Assembly (NCBI GenBank): GCA_028689655.1 | Contig: JAQVCT010000006.1 | Span: 1-64,000, forward strand | Direction: 5' to 3' | Length of the DNA stretch: 64,000 nucleotides | Source: Lachnospiraceae bacterium | Lineage (GTDB): Bacteria; Bacillota; Clostridia; Lachnospirales; Lachnospiraceae | Part shown: piece after piece, positions 1 to 9,196 of the stretch | How positions within the stretch are numbered: the stretch's first letter is position 1 | How the letters are laid out: every line of letters starts with the position of its first letter | The notes under the pieces: generated by a model | Seen by the model: only the letters and a program-made list of their open reading frames with translations | Database searches by the model: none | What the model was told of the DNA's origin: nothing | Made by a program: the position numbers and the translations under genes

Positions 1-1
1 C

Positions 2-139
2 TGGAATGGCACAGGAGGAAAATGGGTCACCATAGAAAATCAAGTGAACATCGATGCCAATATTCATATCTATAAGTTATCCTTCCGCCAGAATGGACTT
101 GATCTGAAAGAGATCACATTCCGCAGGATTGAGGAATAA
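2..139 (+). CDS. C-terminal fragment of an unidentified protein (possible carbohydrate-binding tail)
   Basis: A reading frame open from the left edge runs 45 codons to a TAA. The residues alternate in a beta-strand pattern and end with a GLDLKEITF-type strand. This resembles the last strands of beta-sandwich carbohydrate-binding domains on secreted glycoside hydrolases (CBM6-like or GH115 C-terminal type), where a 'gxdldyi' strand is common. The family is a guess from a short tail. The gene converges on the response regulator at 170-1744, with only about 30 bases between them. Confidence 0.4.
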   Translation, partial: WNGTGGKWVTIENQVNIDANIHIYKLSFRQNGLDLKEITFRRIEE

Positions 140-169
140 TTACATTTGTAAGATAGTGCTGCTCATATA

Positions 170-1744
170 TTAAAACGATAAAAGATCAGGGGATGATCCG
201 TTGGAACGGTGATTCCCTTGTATTTTTTTGACATAACTGCTGGGAGACATGCCGGTACTTTTCTTGAAAATCTGGGAGAAATATTGAGGATTATTTCCAC
301 ATCCAACCAATTCGGCAATGTTTTGAATCTTGTCACTGTCAGCCATAGCCAGTAGCTCTTTTGCTTTGCTCACCCTTGTTTCGGTGAGGTAGGCAGAGAA
401 TTTTTGTCCGGTTTCCTTTACGAATCTTTTGCTGATATAATCCACATTCATATACAGCTCATTTTCAGCAATCCATTTTAAAGACAGCTCAGAGTTTGCA
501 AGATGTTTTGATACATAATTTTTAATCTTATCACTCACATCCCCTGTTGATGTGGAAAAATGAAAATTCTGATAAAGGATATTTATTTTATTCAGGAGAA
601 GTTCCCGACATATAGGAAAATCCATGGAATTTTCAATTTCCAATAAAAAATCTGCTGCATTTACCACGCTGAAGGAGTTCACATGATTGATAGCCGTAAT
701 TACAATGGAAGAGGCAATTTGCTTTAAGAACATTAAATTGTTGATATGCATGATATTTTCATAAAGACTGGACAGCGCAGATTCAGCAACAGCAGAATCA
801 TTTGAAAATAATTCTGTAGTATAGTCCTGAATATCTTTAATCATATTATTGTAATTGGAAATGGTCGTTATTTTCCCCCCGTCTGTATAATAGATTCTCT
901 CATATCTTCTAATCTGCATACACACTTTTTTAAGAGCGGACTGTAGATCAGGGAAAGTAAATTCCTTTAAAAAAGGAGTAGTCTGTTGATTTTCAAATGA
1001 TATATGGGTACAAAATTGTTCTAATGCCCTATTGGATGTGGACAGAGAAGGAAATAAAAATAAAAAAGTATTATGTACATATATAATATTTAGAAAAACA
1101 CCTGGGTAATGTTCTTTACAGAAAGTAGAAAGAAGCCTGGTCATATATGTAAAATTGTGCTCTTCCAGATAATATAAATAAAATATTTCATAGGGTTGGT
1201 GATCTTTTTCCAAAAACATATTATATTCATGAAAAGCAATTTCTTTTTCTGGAAATAAGTTATCATTTTCATAGGCAAGGTAGTGATTAATAATATTGAT
1301 AGTAAGGCTGGAATGGAATTGCTCCTTTAACTGGGAATGCTCTTCTACAATGTGTTTTGTGAGAAGATCGTGGGTGTATTCGTCTTTGATCTCGCGGATA
1401 CTTTGTATGATCTGTTCTTCAGTACAGGGCTTTAAAAGGTAGTGTCGTACCCCGAACTGCATTGCCTTTTTTGCGTATTCAAATTCATTGAACCCGGACA
1501 GAATGATGAAACGGGTGTCTTTATTTACGTCATATATTTTCTCAATGAGATCGAGACCTGTGAGTCCCGGCATTTTTATGTCGGTGAGGACAATGTCGGG
1601 ATACTGATCAAGGATAATGTTATATGCCTCAATTCCATTTTTCGCGGTTCCAATCAATTCAATATCTAAATTGGACCAGTCGATCAGGGTGCTGATACTT
1701 TCCCGAATGGCTTTTTCATCATCTGCAATTAATAGTTTTAACAT
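170..1744 (-). CDS. Two-component response regulator, REC plus AraC-type DNA-binding domain
   Basis: This 524-residue protein has an N-terminal receiver domain. It shows the acidic pair ADDE near residues 7-10, the phospho-acceptor Asp55 in LTDIKMP, and the conserved Lys near 102 in LLKP. A long poorly conserved linker of about 290 residues follows. The last 100 residues are a double helix-turn-helix AraC domain (SLKWIAENELYMNVDYIS; IAELVGCGNNPQYFSQIFKK). It is the YesN-type partner of the kinase encoded just upstream (16-base gap, AAGGAG before the ATG). The divergent sugar ABC operon from 3743 is its likely target. The substrate is not readable from sequence. Confidence 0.93.
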   Translation of the reverse strand: MLKLLIADDEKAIRESISTLIDWSNLDIELIGTAKNGIEAYNIILDQYPDIVLTDIKMPGLTGLDLIEKIYDVNKDTRFIILSGFNEFEYAKKAMQFGVRHYLLKPCTEEQIIQSIREIKDEYTHDLLTKHIVEEHSQLKEQFHSSLTINIINHYLAYENDNLFPEKEIAFHEYNMFLEKDHQPYEIFYLYYLEEHNFTYMTRLLSTFCKEHYPGVFLNIIYVHNTFLFLFPSLSTSNRALEQFCTHISFENQQTTPFLKEFTFPDLQSALKKVCMQIRRYERIYYTDGGKITTISNYNNMIKDIQDYTTELFSNDSAVAESALSSLYENIMHINNLMFLKQIASSIVITAINHVNSFSVVNAADFLLEIENSMDFPICRELLLNKINILYQNFHFSTSTGDVSDKIKNYVSKHLANSELSLKWIAENELYMNVDYISKRFVKETGQKFSAYLTETRVSKAKELLAMADSDKIQNIAELVGCGNNPQYFSQIFKKSTGMSPSSYVKKIQGNHRSNGSSPDLLSF

Positions 1745-1760
1745 GTATAGGCTCCTTTAT

Positions 1761-3530
1761 CTAAAGTAAATCTTCGGTATCTTCTGGAATGATAATTTCT
1801 GCAACGGCATGTTCTTCGTCAAGATTATATAATTTCAACCCATAATCAGAACCATAGATTAATTGAATTCGCTGGTGTATATTGAGAAGTCCGATCCCGA
1901 TACCATGAGGTTTGATACTTCCGCTCTGTAATTTTGATAAGAGATCATTTTCAAATTGTGACCCATTATTCGTGACTAAAATATGAACAATATGATCTTT
2001 TTCAAATCCTGTCAAATGGATGTAACAGGTCTCTGTAATGACCTCCATTGCATAATTAATGGCGTTATCAATGAGGGGCTGAATCGTCATCTGGGGAATC
2101 CGGACAGGAAGGATTTCCTTGTGGATGGATTCCTGGAATACCAGACGTTCTTCCTCAAAACGGATCTTTTGTATTGTAATATAATCATTTACGATGGCCA
2201 GTTCATGGGCGATGGTAAAATTATTATTTTTGTTACTTAGAGTCGCACGAAGCAAATCCCCCAGTGATTTAACCATATCGGAAATATCTTTGGCACCAAG
2301 CGCTTTTGCACGCCAGTTCACGGATTCCAGAGCGTTGTACAGAAAATGAGGATTGATCTGACTTTCCAGTGATTTTAGCTTTGCATCTTTCGTAAGAATT
2401 TCATTTATATAGTTCTGTTGTATCAGTTTTTGAATCTGAACAGCCATCTGATCAAATTGCTGATGGAGAACGCCAATCTCATCCGTTCGATTATCGTAAT
2501 CGTAATCAATAACCGGAAGCTTTGATTCATCTGTACCAAATTTTTTCATTTTATCCACAAGACGGTCAAAATCCTTGGTAATGGATTTGATCATAGTTCT
2601 GGATAAGACAGATGCGATGATAACAGCGGAAATAAGGATCAATAGGGAGAATATCCGTGTTACGATCAATGTATGATCCACGTAAGTGTAAGGAACGAGA
2701 CAGATATATTCCCAATGATTGTTTTCAATCATTCCACGAATGCAAAAAAAGCGATCAGAACCCAGGGAGATGATGTCATAGTTATTTTTTAATTTTTGAT
2801 CAATATAGGAAATATATTGCGTGTCCAGACTTTTTGAGTGATATATTTCTTTCTTATTATCAAAAATGATATATTGCACTTCACTATCCTGTAGAATTGA
2901 CTGGGTTGACGAGCGGATGAGCTTATCCATATCCACATTTACCACCACGGTTCCCATTGTCTCGAAGTTCAGATTCTGAACACGTCTGCTATCCCTTCCC
3001 AGAAATAATCCATAGGAATTACAGTAGTCCGTGACCCAGCAGGCATAACCGGAGTTCAGACTGGCTGCCGAGATAACGGCATTATGTATTTCATCAGGAG
3101 TATTGGAACTTTTTGCCTGATAACTGGAAGACTGGAAATGTTGATTATAGAGATTTACATAGTTGATATCATTATTTTTATAATTCTGATAGTAATCGAC
3201 CAGAGAGGACGTAATGGTATTATCAACATTTTGAATGGATAATTGAGAGTATGGCTCATCCATTAGGGAGATAAGTCCTTTTTTAATAGATTGATTGGAA
3301 ATAATTGCATTTGTCATGGACTCTATATTAGTCAGCTTATTGGAAATATCCTCCGCGCTGTAATTAAGAGATCCAGCCAGCGCCTGGTATAAAAGTTTAT
3401 TGCTGGAATGCAGTAGCATTTCAGAACCGATGAGAGAAGCGATAGCGGTAAGTGCTACCACCAAGGTAATAATCAGAGCAATTTTATTCTTTAATTGTAT
3501 ATTTTTAATATTTTGTTTTAACAGATTCAT
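1761..3530 (-). CDS. YesM/LytS-type sensor histidine kinase
   Basis: A membrane kinase of 589 residues. TM1 lies at about 17-37 and a large extracytoplasmic sensor region follows. TM2 is near 290-312, then a HAMP-like linker. The His_kinase motif is INPHFLYNALESVNW, with the phospho-accepting His near 395. The HATPase part shows the N-box QPLIDNAINYA and the glycine box HGIGIGLLNIHQR. This is the standard layout of Firmicutes carbohydrate-sensing kinases that phosphorylate AraC-type regulators. It is transcribed with the regulator gene downstream and divergently from the binding-protein gene at 3743, so it probably senses the imported sugar or its bound binding protein (inference). Confidence 0.93.
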   Translation of the reverse strand: MNLLKQNIKNIQLKNKIALIITLVVALTAIASLIGSEMLLHSSNKLLYQALAGSLNYSAEDISNKLTNIESMTNAIISNQSIKKGLISLMDEPYSQLSIQNVDNTITSSLVDYYQNYKNNDINYVNLYNQHFQSSSYQAKSSNTPDEIHNAVISAASLNSGYACWVTDYCNSYGLFLGRDSRRVQNLNFETMGTVVVNVDMDKLIRSSTQSILQDSEVQYIIFDNKKEIYHSKSLDTQYISYIDQKLKNNYDIISLGSDRFFCIRGMIENNHWEYICLVPYTYVDHTLIVTRIFSLLILISAVIIASVLSRTMIKSITKDFDRLVDKMKKFGTDESKLPVIDYDYDNRTDEIGVLHQQFDQMAVQIQKLIQQNYINEILTKDAKLKSLESQINPHFLYNALESVNWRAKALGAKDISDMVKSLGDLLRATLSNKNNNFTIAHELAIVNDYITIQKIRFEEERLVFQESIHKEILPVRIPQMTIQPLIDNAINYAMEVITETCYIHLTGFEKDHIVHILVTNNGSQFENDLLSKLQSGSIKPHGIGIGLLNIHQRIQLIYGSDYGLKLYNLDEEHAVAEIIIPEDTEDLL

Positions 3531-3665
3531 ATCTTTTTCTCTTTTCGCTGGCTTTTATATGAGGAGGAGGGGACTTCCTATTTAGAAGTATATAGTACAC
3601 AATTTTTTTTTACAATGTAACAAATCTGGAAGTCGGATTTTTGAAAAATGACCACGGATTTTTTT

Positions 3666-3695
3666 ATATGAATTGGAAATTATTTATCATATAAT
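3666..3695 (+). promoter_or_regulatory. Candidate promoter of the first sugar ABC operon
   Basis: A perfect TATAAT lies at 3690-3695, 48 bases before the ATG at 3743. No good -35 hexamer sits at 17 bases; TATGAA at 3666-3671 with an 18-base spacer is the best. A weak -35 fits a promoter that needs an activator such as the divergent AraC-type regulator. The rest of the 212-base divergent region is A/T-rich and should hold the regulator's site, but I cannot point to clear direct repeats. Confidence 0.35.
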
Positions 3696-3742
3696 CACAA
3701 ATGTAAAGAGAGCAGATGTTGAATTTCAGGAGGGAAAAGAGA

Positions 3743-4825
3743 ATGAAGAAAAAGTTAGTATCAGTAATATTATCAGTAACGATGATAGCAACACTTTTGG
3801 TTGGATGTGGAACTAAGACTGCGGATGCAGGCGATACGACAACGACAACTGAAAAGGCAGAAACAACAGAGGCAGCAGACACAGCGGAAAGCACAGAGAA
3901 CGTAAGTGCTGATCCTGCGGACTACAAAGTAGTCATGATTGTAAAACAGTCAGACTCCTGGTTCGATGACATGGCAACGGGAATCGATCAGTTAAAAAAG
4001 GATACCGGATTAAATGTTTCTGTGCAGGTTCCGGAAACTGGTGATGCAGCAAGCCAGATTTCCATTATGGAAGACTTGATTGCACAGGATGTAGATGCTA
4101 TCTGTGTTGTACCAAATGATCCAAATGCATTAGTACCCACCATTCAAAAAGCCAGAGATGCGGGTATTGTTGTGGTGACACACGAAGCACCTGGAACGGC
4201 AGACAGCGTTGATCTGGATATTGAAGCCTTTGTAAATGAATCCTTCGGACAGCTTTTTGCAGAGAATCTTGCGAAAGCAATGGATGGAAAAGGAAAATAT
4301 GCCGGATTCGTTGGTGGTCTTACAATGGAGACTCATATGGCATGGTATGAAGCAGCAGTGAAATATTTAGAAGAAAATTATCCAGATATGGAAAATGTTG
4401 CAACGGAACCATATGAAGATGGAAACAGTGTGGAAGGTGCACATGATAAAGCGCTTGAAGTATTAAAAGCATATCCAGACATCGCAGGATTTTTTGACTG
4501 CTCAGCCCAGGGCGGCGGAATCTGTGAGGCACTTCAGGAAAATGATCTGGCAGGAACTGTTAAAGTTGTATCACTTGCGTTACCTTCCATGTCATCAACC
4601 TATTTAAAAGATGGTTCTATGTCACACGGACTTTGCTGGAGACCAGCCGATGCAGGATATGCGGCATGCTACGCTGCATACCTGATTGCTTCAGGACAGG
4701 GTGTGGAAACAGGAACAGATTTGAAGGCGACAGGCTACGATAGTGTGGAATTAGAAGGAAATATTGGATATGGTAATGCACCACTTGAATTTACGGCAGA
4801 TAACATTGATGATTACAATTTCTAA
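3743..4825 (+). CDS. Sugar ABC transporter substrate-binding lipoprotein (RbsB/Peripla_BP_4 type)
   Basis: The 360-residue product begins with a lipoprotein signal peptide (lysines, hydrophobic core, lipobox LVGC at about 18-21). A Thr/Glu/Ala-rich linker and a two-lobed periplasmic-binding fold of the ribose/galactose class follow (VVMIVKQSDSWFDDMATGI; DAICVVPNDPNALVPTIQKARDAGI). I chose this ATG because AGGAGGG lies 9 bases upstream; an ATG 27 bases earlier has no ribosome site. It opens an operon with an ATPase, two permeases and a SIS protein. The ligand is unknown. Two distinct permeases recall the LsrACDB (AI-2) and rhamnose importers, which is suggestive only. Confidence 0.9.
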   Translation: MKKKLVSVILSVTMIATLLVGCGTKTADAGDTTTTTEKAETTEAADTAESTENVSADPADYKVVMIVKQSDSWFDDMATGIDQLKKDTGLNVSVQVPETGDAASQISIMEDLIAQDVDAICVVPNDPNALVPTIQKARDAGIVVVTHEAPGTADSVDLDIEAFVNESFGQLFAENLAKAMDGKGKYAGFVGGLTMETHMAWYEAAVKYLEENYPDMENVATEPYEDGNSVEGAHDKALEVLKAYPDIAGFFDCSAQGGGICEALQENDLAGTVKVVSLALPSMSSTYLKDGSMSHGLCWRPADAGYAACYAAYLIASGQGVETGTDLKATGYDSVELEGNIGYGNAPLEFTADNIDDYNF

Positions 4826-4841
4826 AACAAGATAAACGAAA

Positions 4842-4867
4842 ACTGCCTAATAGAAATATTAGGCAGT
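4842..4867 (+). terminator. Perfect 11-bp hairpin with GAAA loop between binding protein and ATPase genes
   Basis: ACTGCCTAATA and TATTAGGCAGT pair without mismatch around a GAAA tetraloop. No clean U-tract follows, so it is more likely a partial terminator or an mRNA-stabilising end than a strong stop. It would let the upstream lipoprotein message accumulate above the ATPase/permease message. Confidence 0.6.
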
Positions 4868-4900
4868 ATTTCTGAAAAAAGACTTTTGGGAGGCAGAACG

Positions 4901-6418
4901 ATGGAACCTATTTTATGTGCAAGAAACATAAGTAAATCTTTTATAGGTGTTCGTGCGCTAAATAATATAGATATTACGATCAATGCAGGTGAAATTCATT
5001 GCCTTGCAGGAGAAAATGGATGTGGAAAATCCACACTTGTAAAATGTATTTCAGGCGTTTATACACCAGATCATGGAGAAGTAGAAATAAGTGGTGAAAA
5101 ATATAAGAATTTGACACCGATAGAGGCTATGAATAAAGGAATACAGGTCATTTATCAGGATTTATCATTATTTCAACATATGACAGTTGCAGAGAATATT
5201 GCAATCAGTAAATTGAAGTTTGAAGGTAATAAGACCATAAATTGGAAAAAAATAAAATCAATTGCAAAAGAACAACTGAATAAAATCGGAGTAAAGATGA
5301 ATCTGGATGAGACCGTAGGAGAAATATCCATGGCCAATAGACAGATGGTAGCCATATGCCGTGCATTGGCACAGGATGCAAAGATTTTATTTATGGATGA
5401 ACCTACAACAGCTCTCACGAAGACAGAAGTAGATCATTTGATGAAAATCATGCTGGAATTGAAGAAAAAAGGTCTGGCAATTGTTTTTATCAGTCATAAA
5501 TTAGATGAAGTATTTACGGTAGCGGACACCATTACTATTTTTAGAAATGGTGATAAGATCGGTGATTTCAACAGTAAAGACCTGGATGAGAAAAGTTTAT
5601 CTTATCATATGACAGGACGGGAAATCGAATATCCAAGATATCACAGAACCTGCAAGGATAACAGTCCAATCTTGGAAATCGATCATTTGACCAGAAAAGG
5701 ACAGTATGAAGATATCAGCATGACGATCAGACCAGGGGATATTATTGGACTTACGGGATTGCTGGGTTCCGGCAGAACGGAACTTGCCATGTCACTATTC
5801 GGACTAAATCCCACCCAGAGTGGTTCCATCAGAATCAATGGTAAGGAGACCAGTATTGCATCTCCTATGGCAGCGAAGAAGCAGGGCATTGCATTGCTTC
5901 CAGAGGATAGATTTAATCAGGGACTATTTATCGAGAGAAAAATCAAGGAAAATATATCTTCCGCGTTAATCGATACGATCTGCAAAAAGGGTCTCATCAG
6001 AAAAGCGGAGGAAGATACCATTGCCCAGAAATATGTAAATGAATTAAAAGTCCGGACCCCTTCTATTGAGACCGTCGTAGGAACCTTATCAGGCGGTAAT
6101 CAGCAGAAGGTCGTGATCGGAAAATGGACGGCAACTGCACCTAAGGTATTCATCATGGATACCCCAACAGTAGGAATTGATATTGGTTCGAAATCGGAGA
6201 TTTATGAACAAATACATAAGTTTGCAGACGGTGGAATGGCAATCATATTTATATCAGATGAGATTCAGGAGATCATGGCGAACTGTAATCGTGTAATCGT
6301 ACTTGCCAATGGAAAATGTATCAGAGAATTTGACGAAAATGAGCTGGGACAGGATGGAGCAGATAAAATAATTACGGATCTGATCGGAAGCCAGTCAGCA
6401 GAGGAGGTAACCCCATGA
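4901..6418 (+). CDS. Sugar ABC transporter ATPase, two nucleotide-binding domains (RbsA/MglA type)
   Basis: This tandem ATPase of 505 residues energises the importer. The N-terminal half has Walker A GENGCGKST (about 37-45), an atypical signature ISMANRQMV, Walker B ILFMDEPTTAL and H-loop ISHKLDE. The C-terminal half has the usual lysine-free P-loop GLLGSGRTE and the signature LSGGNQQKV. Its Walker B reads FIMDTPTVGID, so the catalytic Glu is Thr. Degenerate second domains are common in this family, but this Glu loss is unusual. The ATG has GGGAGG 7 bases upstream; a TTG 15 bases earlier is poorer. The stop overlaps the next gene (ATGA). Confidence 0.93.
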   Translation: MEPILCARNISKSFIGVRALNNIDITINAGEIHCLAGENGCGKSTLVKCISGVYTPDHGEVEISGEKYKNLTPIEAMNKGIQVIYQDLSLFQHMTVAENIAISKLKFEGNKTINWKKIKSIAKEQLNKIGVKMNLDETVGEISMANRQMVAICRALAQDAKILFMDEPTTALTKTEVDHLMKIMLELKKKGLAIVFISHKLDEVFTVADTITIFRNGDKIGDFNSKDLDEKSLSYHMTGREIEYPRYHRTCKDNSPILEIDHLTRKGQYEDISMTIRPGDIIGLTGLLGSGRTELAMSLFGLNPTQSGSIRINGKETSIASPMAAKKQGIALLPEDRFNQGLFIERKIKENISSALIDTICKKGLIRKAEEDTIAQKYVNELKVRTPSIETVVGTLSGGNQQKVVIGKWTATAPKVFIMDTPTVGIDIGSKSEIYEQIHKFADGGMAIIFISDEIQEIMANCNRVIVLANGKCIREFDENELGQDGADKIITDLIGSQSAEEVTP

Positions 6419-7413
6419 CTAAGAAAATAGATCAGTTTCAAAAGATGTTGCTGATTATCATCGTAATATACAGTGTATTTGTAAGTGTTAAAAATCCTCA
6501 ATTTCTGCAAGTACAGACAGTATTTGATATTGTGAAGACCTCATCTACCACAATGATCGTTGCAATTGGACTTTTGGTGGTCATGATCTCAGGTGGTATT
6601 GATGTTTCTTTCATGGCAATTGCATTATTTGGCAGCTATACTTCTTTGCTGGTGATGATTAATACAGGAATCAACAGCCTTGTATTTGCGTTTGCGTTAT
6701 CCATGCTGATTGGAACCTGTCTTGGGCTGGTAAATGCATTATTAATAAACTGGCTGAAGCTTCCGCCTTTTATTATCACACTGGGAACACAGAATTTGTT
6801 TCATGGTATTATGACTACCTTTATCAGTGATAAATCTTTCGGTTCAGGTGTACTGCCATCCTGTCTGCATGAGTTTGGACAGGGAACCCTGTTCAAAGTG
6901 GCAACAGAAAACGGTTCGGCAGGTCTGACCGTATCCCTTATTCCTGTGCTATTAGCAGGGATAGCAACCTATTTTGTATTGCGTAAGACAATGATAGGAC
7001 GAGGAATCGTAGCGATTGGAAATGATGAAGAATCAGCAAGAAGAGCAGGATTTAATCCATTTAAGATCCGCTTGTTCGTGTATGCTTATTCAGGCGCACT
7101 GGCAGGAATGATGGGTATTATCTATGCGGCACAGGTCAATGCATTGTATCCGAATAAAATGGTGGGGGATGAATTGATGGTAGTTGCTGCAGTAGTAATC
7201 GGTGGAACGAAGATTACCGGAGGACAGGGAAAGATCTTCGGCGCGGTTCTTGGCGTGTTGATTATTTACCTTTTAAATTCTACATTGATACTGATCGGAC
7301 TGTCCTCTTCCTGGAATAATTTATTTGTAGGAGCGATTCTGGTAATCGCAGTGGCAGTTACTTCATATCAGGAAAGAGTAAAGAACAGAAGTCATTTGAT
7401 CTTTACAGAATAG
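6415..7413 (+). CDS. Sugar ABC transporter permease (BPD_transp_2, RbsC-like)
   Basis: This hydrophobic protein of 332 residues has eight to ten predicted membrane segments. It carries the family's conserved region GGTKITGGQGKIFGAVLG near residue 263. It also shows the segment MISGGIDVSF near 58, typical of RbsC/LsrC/LsrD permeases. The start overlaps the ATPase stop by four bases, which implies translational coupling. It is one of two different permeases in the operon, so the transport channel is probably a heterodimer. Confidence 0.92.
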   Translation: MTKKIDQFQKMLLIIIVIYSVFVSVKNPQFLQVQTVFDIVKTSSTTMIVAIGLLVVMISGGIDVSFMAIALFGSYTSLLVMINTGINSLVFAFALSMLIGTCLGLVNALLINWLKLPPFIITLGTQNLFHGIMTTFISDKSFGSGVLPSCLHEFGQGTLFKVATENGSAGLTVSLIPVLLAGIATYFVLRKTMIGRGIVAIGNDEESARRAGFNPFKIRLFVYAYSGALAGMMGIIYAAQVNALYPNKMVGDELMVVAAVVIGGTKITGGQGKIFGAVLGVLIIYLLNSTLILIGLSSSWNNLFVGAILVIAVAVTSYQERVKNRSHLIFTE

Positions 7414-7426
7414 GAGAGAGAAGAGA

Positions 7427-8449
7427 ATGAATAAAATAAAAAAAATGGTCGGAAAAGACCTTGATTTAAGTATTTTAGTTGGATTGGCTCTCCTTGTATT
7501 GGTAACTGTTGCCGGAGCATTCGGGGGTTCTATGTATTCAGGACGAAATATTCAGTCCATGGCATTTCAGATTCCAGAGTTCGGATTTCTGGCACTGGCA
7601 ATGATGCTCTCCAATATGGTGGGCGGAATCGATCTGTCTATTATAGCCAATGCGAACACGGTAGCCATATTTACAGCTTATGTGCTGAACGGAACATGGG
7701 CGTTTGGAACAGAGGGAATAGCGAGGGTAATATTGGCACTGATAGTAGCGGCGGTAACAAGTCTCATTTTCGGAGCCTTTAACGGTCTGATCATAGCGAA
7801 AACATCTGCCCCTTCACTGATCGCTACATTAGGAACAATGACATTAATACAGGGAATAGGCATGGCCTTGACCGGTGGCTCCAGTATAGGAGATATTGAT
7901 CCGCTGTTTGCGGAATTTGGAAAAAGTGTAGTTTTAGGATTGCCACTTATTTTCTGGCTTTTCTTACTGGTATCCCTTATATTAGGGCTGATATTGTCCC
8001 TTACGGGATTTGGCAGGAAACTGTATCTCTACGGTGGTAATCCTGTGGCAGCAAGATTCAGCGCGGTAAATAATGAGAAAATGAGTATCCTGGTATTTAT
8101 GGCAACCGGTTTTCTGGCAGGCATGGCAGGTCTGATCATTCTCAGTCGTGTAAATTCTGCGAAGGTTGGATACGGCGATTCCTATTTATTACAGACGATG
8201 ATCGTGTGTGTCATTGGCGGTATCAGCCCAAACGGCGGGAAAGGAAAAGTGCAGGGTGTAGTCATAGCCATCATTATGATGCAGGTAATGTCCAGTGCAT
8301 TTACGATCATGTCATTATCACCTTATACAAAGAAATTGATATGGGGAATTATGTTAGTGCTGGTGCTGGGACTCAATCATGTCATAGCAGCTTACTCACA
8401 GAAACGTACATTAAAACAGAGTATGAAGAACTTACAGAGTGCACAATAA
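7427..8449 (+). CDS. Second sugar ABC transporter permease of the operon
   Basis: The product has 340 residues and many hydrophobic segments. The RbsC-family blocks are ALAMMLSNMVGGIDLSIIAN near 55 and CVIGGISPNGGKGKVQG near 262. A GAGAGAAGAG ribosome site precedes the ATG. Sequence differs clearly from the preceding permease, so it is a partner rather than a recent duplicate. With the upstream permease, ATPase and lipoprotein it completes a four-component importer. Confidence 0.92.
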   Translation: MNKIKKMVGKDLDLSILVGLALLVLVTVAGAFGGSMYSGRNIQSMAFQIPEFGFLALAMMLSNMVGGIDLSIIANANTVAIFTAYVLNGTWAFGTEGIARVILALIVAAVTSLIFGAFNGLIIAKTSAPSLIATLGTMTLIQGIGMALTGGSSIGDIDPLFAEFGKSVVLGLPLIFWLFLLVSLILGLILSLTGFGRKLYLYGGNPVAARFSAVNNEKMSILVFMATGFLAGMAGLIILSRVNSAKVGYGDSYLLQTMIVCVIGGISPNGGKGKVQGVVIAIIMMQVMSSAFTIMSLSPYTKKLIWGIMLVLVLGLNHVIAAYSQKRTLKQSMKNLQSAQ

Positions 8450-8509
8450 ACAGCAAGTAGTGACCAGGCTATAATGGAATAAAAATAATGAGGAAAGCAG
8501 GTATTTTGT

Positions 8510-9082
8510 ATGGAAATCACAAAGGATTACCAGTCATTCTATGAAACAGTGGTAAAAGAACATTTGGAAGTATTCAAAAAACAGGATATAAAAGAATTAC
8601 AGAGATTTATGGAGCTGATAAAAGGAGCAGACAGAATCTTTCTAATGGGTGTCGGCAGAGAGGGAATCTCCACACGTGGATTTGCAATGCGTCTGATGCA
8701 TCTGGGAAAGGAAACACACTGGATCTGGGACGACACGACTCCGGGTATGCACGAGGGAGATTTATTTATTGCAACGAACGGATCTGGACAGATTGGACAT
8801 ATCACGTATGTGGTGGAACAGGCAAAAAAGGCAGGAACTAAAGTAGCGGTGGTAACAGGATCTCCCAAACAGACCTGTGCACAAATGGCAGATTTCACAC
8901 TATTTGTACCGGCAGCAGTATTCAATGGAACAGATGACAGAGCAGTTCCATCCATTCAGCCCATGGGAAATCTGTTTGAACAGCATTTGTATATGCTGTT
9001 TGATATCATTATCATGATGCTGGAAAAAGAACTCCAGGTGTCTCACGAAGACATGGAAGGCAGACACAGAAATATTGAGTAG
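8510..9082 (+). CDS. SIS-domain sugar-phosphate isomerase-like protein (6-phospho-3-hexuloisomerase/HxlB-like)
   Basis: A 190-residue single SIS domain with a phosphosugar-binding pattern: FLMGVGREGISTRGFAMRLMH (about 44-64), DLFIATNGSGQIGH (83-96) and VVTGSPKQT. Proteins of this size isomerise or bind phosphorylated ketoses; HxlB converts 3-hexulose 6-phosphate to fructose 6-phosphate. No 3-hexulose-6-phosphate synthase is nearby, so that exact reaction is not supported. A close paralogue sits in the ABC operon at 49808-50371, with near-identical HWIWDDTTP and QPMGNLFEQ segments. Both probably act on the imported sugar after phosphorylation. It is the last gene of its operon. Confidence 0.85.
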   Translation: MEITKDYQSFYETVVKEHLEVFKKQDIKELQRFMELIKGADRIFLMGVGREGISTRGFAMRLMHLGKETHWIWDDTTPGMHEGDLFIATNGSGQIGHITYVVEQAKKAGTKVAVVTGSPKQTCAQMADFTLFVPAAVFNGTDDRAVPSIQPMGNLFEQHLYMLFDIIIMMLEKELQVSHEDMEGRHRNIE

Positions 9083-9139
9083 GCAGTATTCAATAGAAAA
9101 TATCCAATGAAAAATAGGAAATCATTAATAAGAAAAAAA

Positions 9140-9180
9140 AAGCTGTGTACAGACCATTTGTACGCAGCTTCTTTCTTCTT
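9140..9180 (+). terminator. Bidirectional intrinsic terminator
   Basis: A 12-bp stem (AAGCTGTGTACA / TGTACGCAGCTT, one G-U pair) with a short loop lies between the convergent SIS and HAD genes. T-rich sequence follows on the plus strand. A run of A residues precedes it, which gives the T-tract on the minus strand. It can end transcripts from both sides. Confidence 0.75.
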
Positions 9181-9196
9181 ATAATGGAATAATCCA

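Noticed and set aside
3664..3894. Minus-strand frame with a Val/Ser/Ala-rich product opposite the binding-protein signal region
   Set aside because: It is the mirror of the lipoprotein linker's repetitive codons and spans the promoter; no start signal.
8206..8460. Frame overlapping the end of the second permease gene
   Set aside because: Shadow of the permease in another frame, without a ribosome site or recognisable domain.
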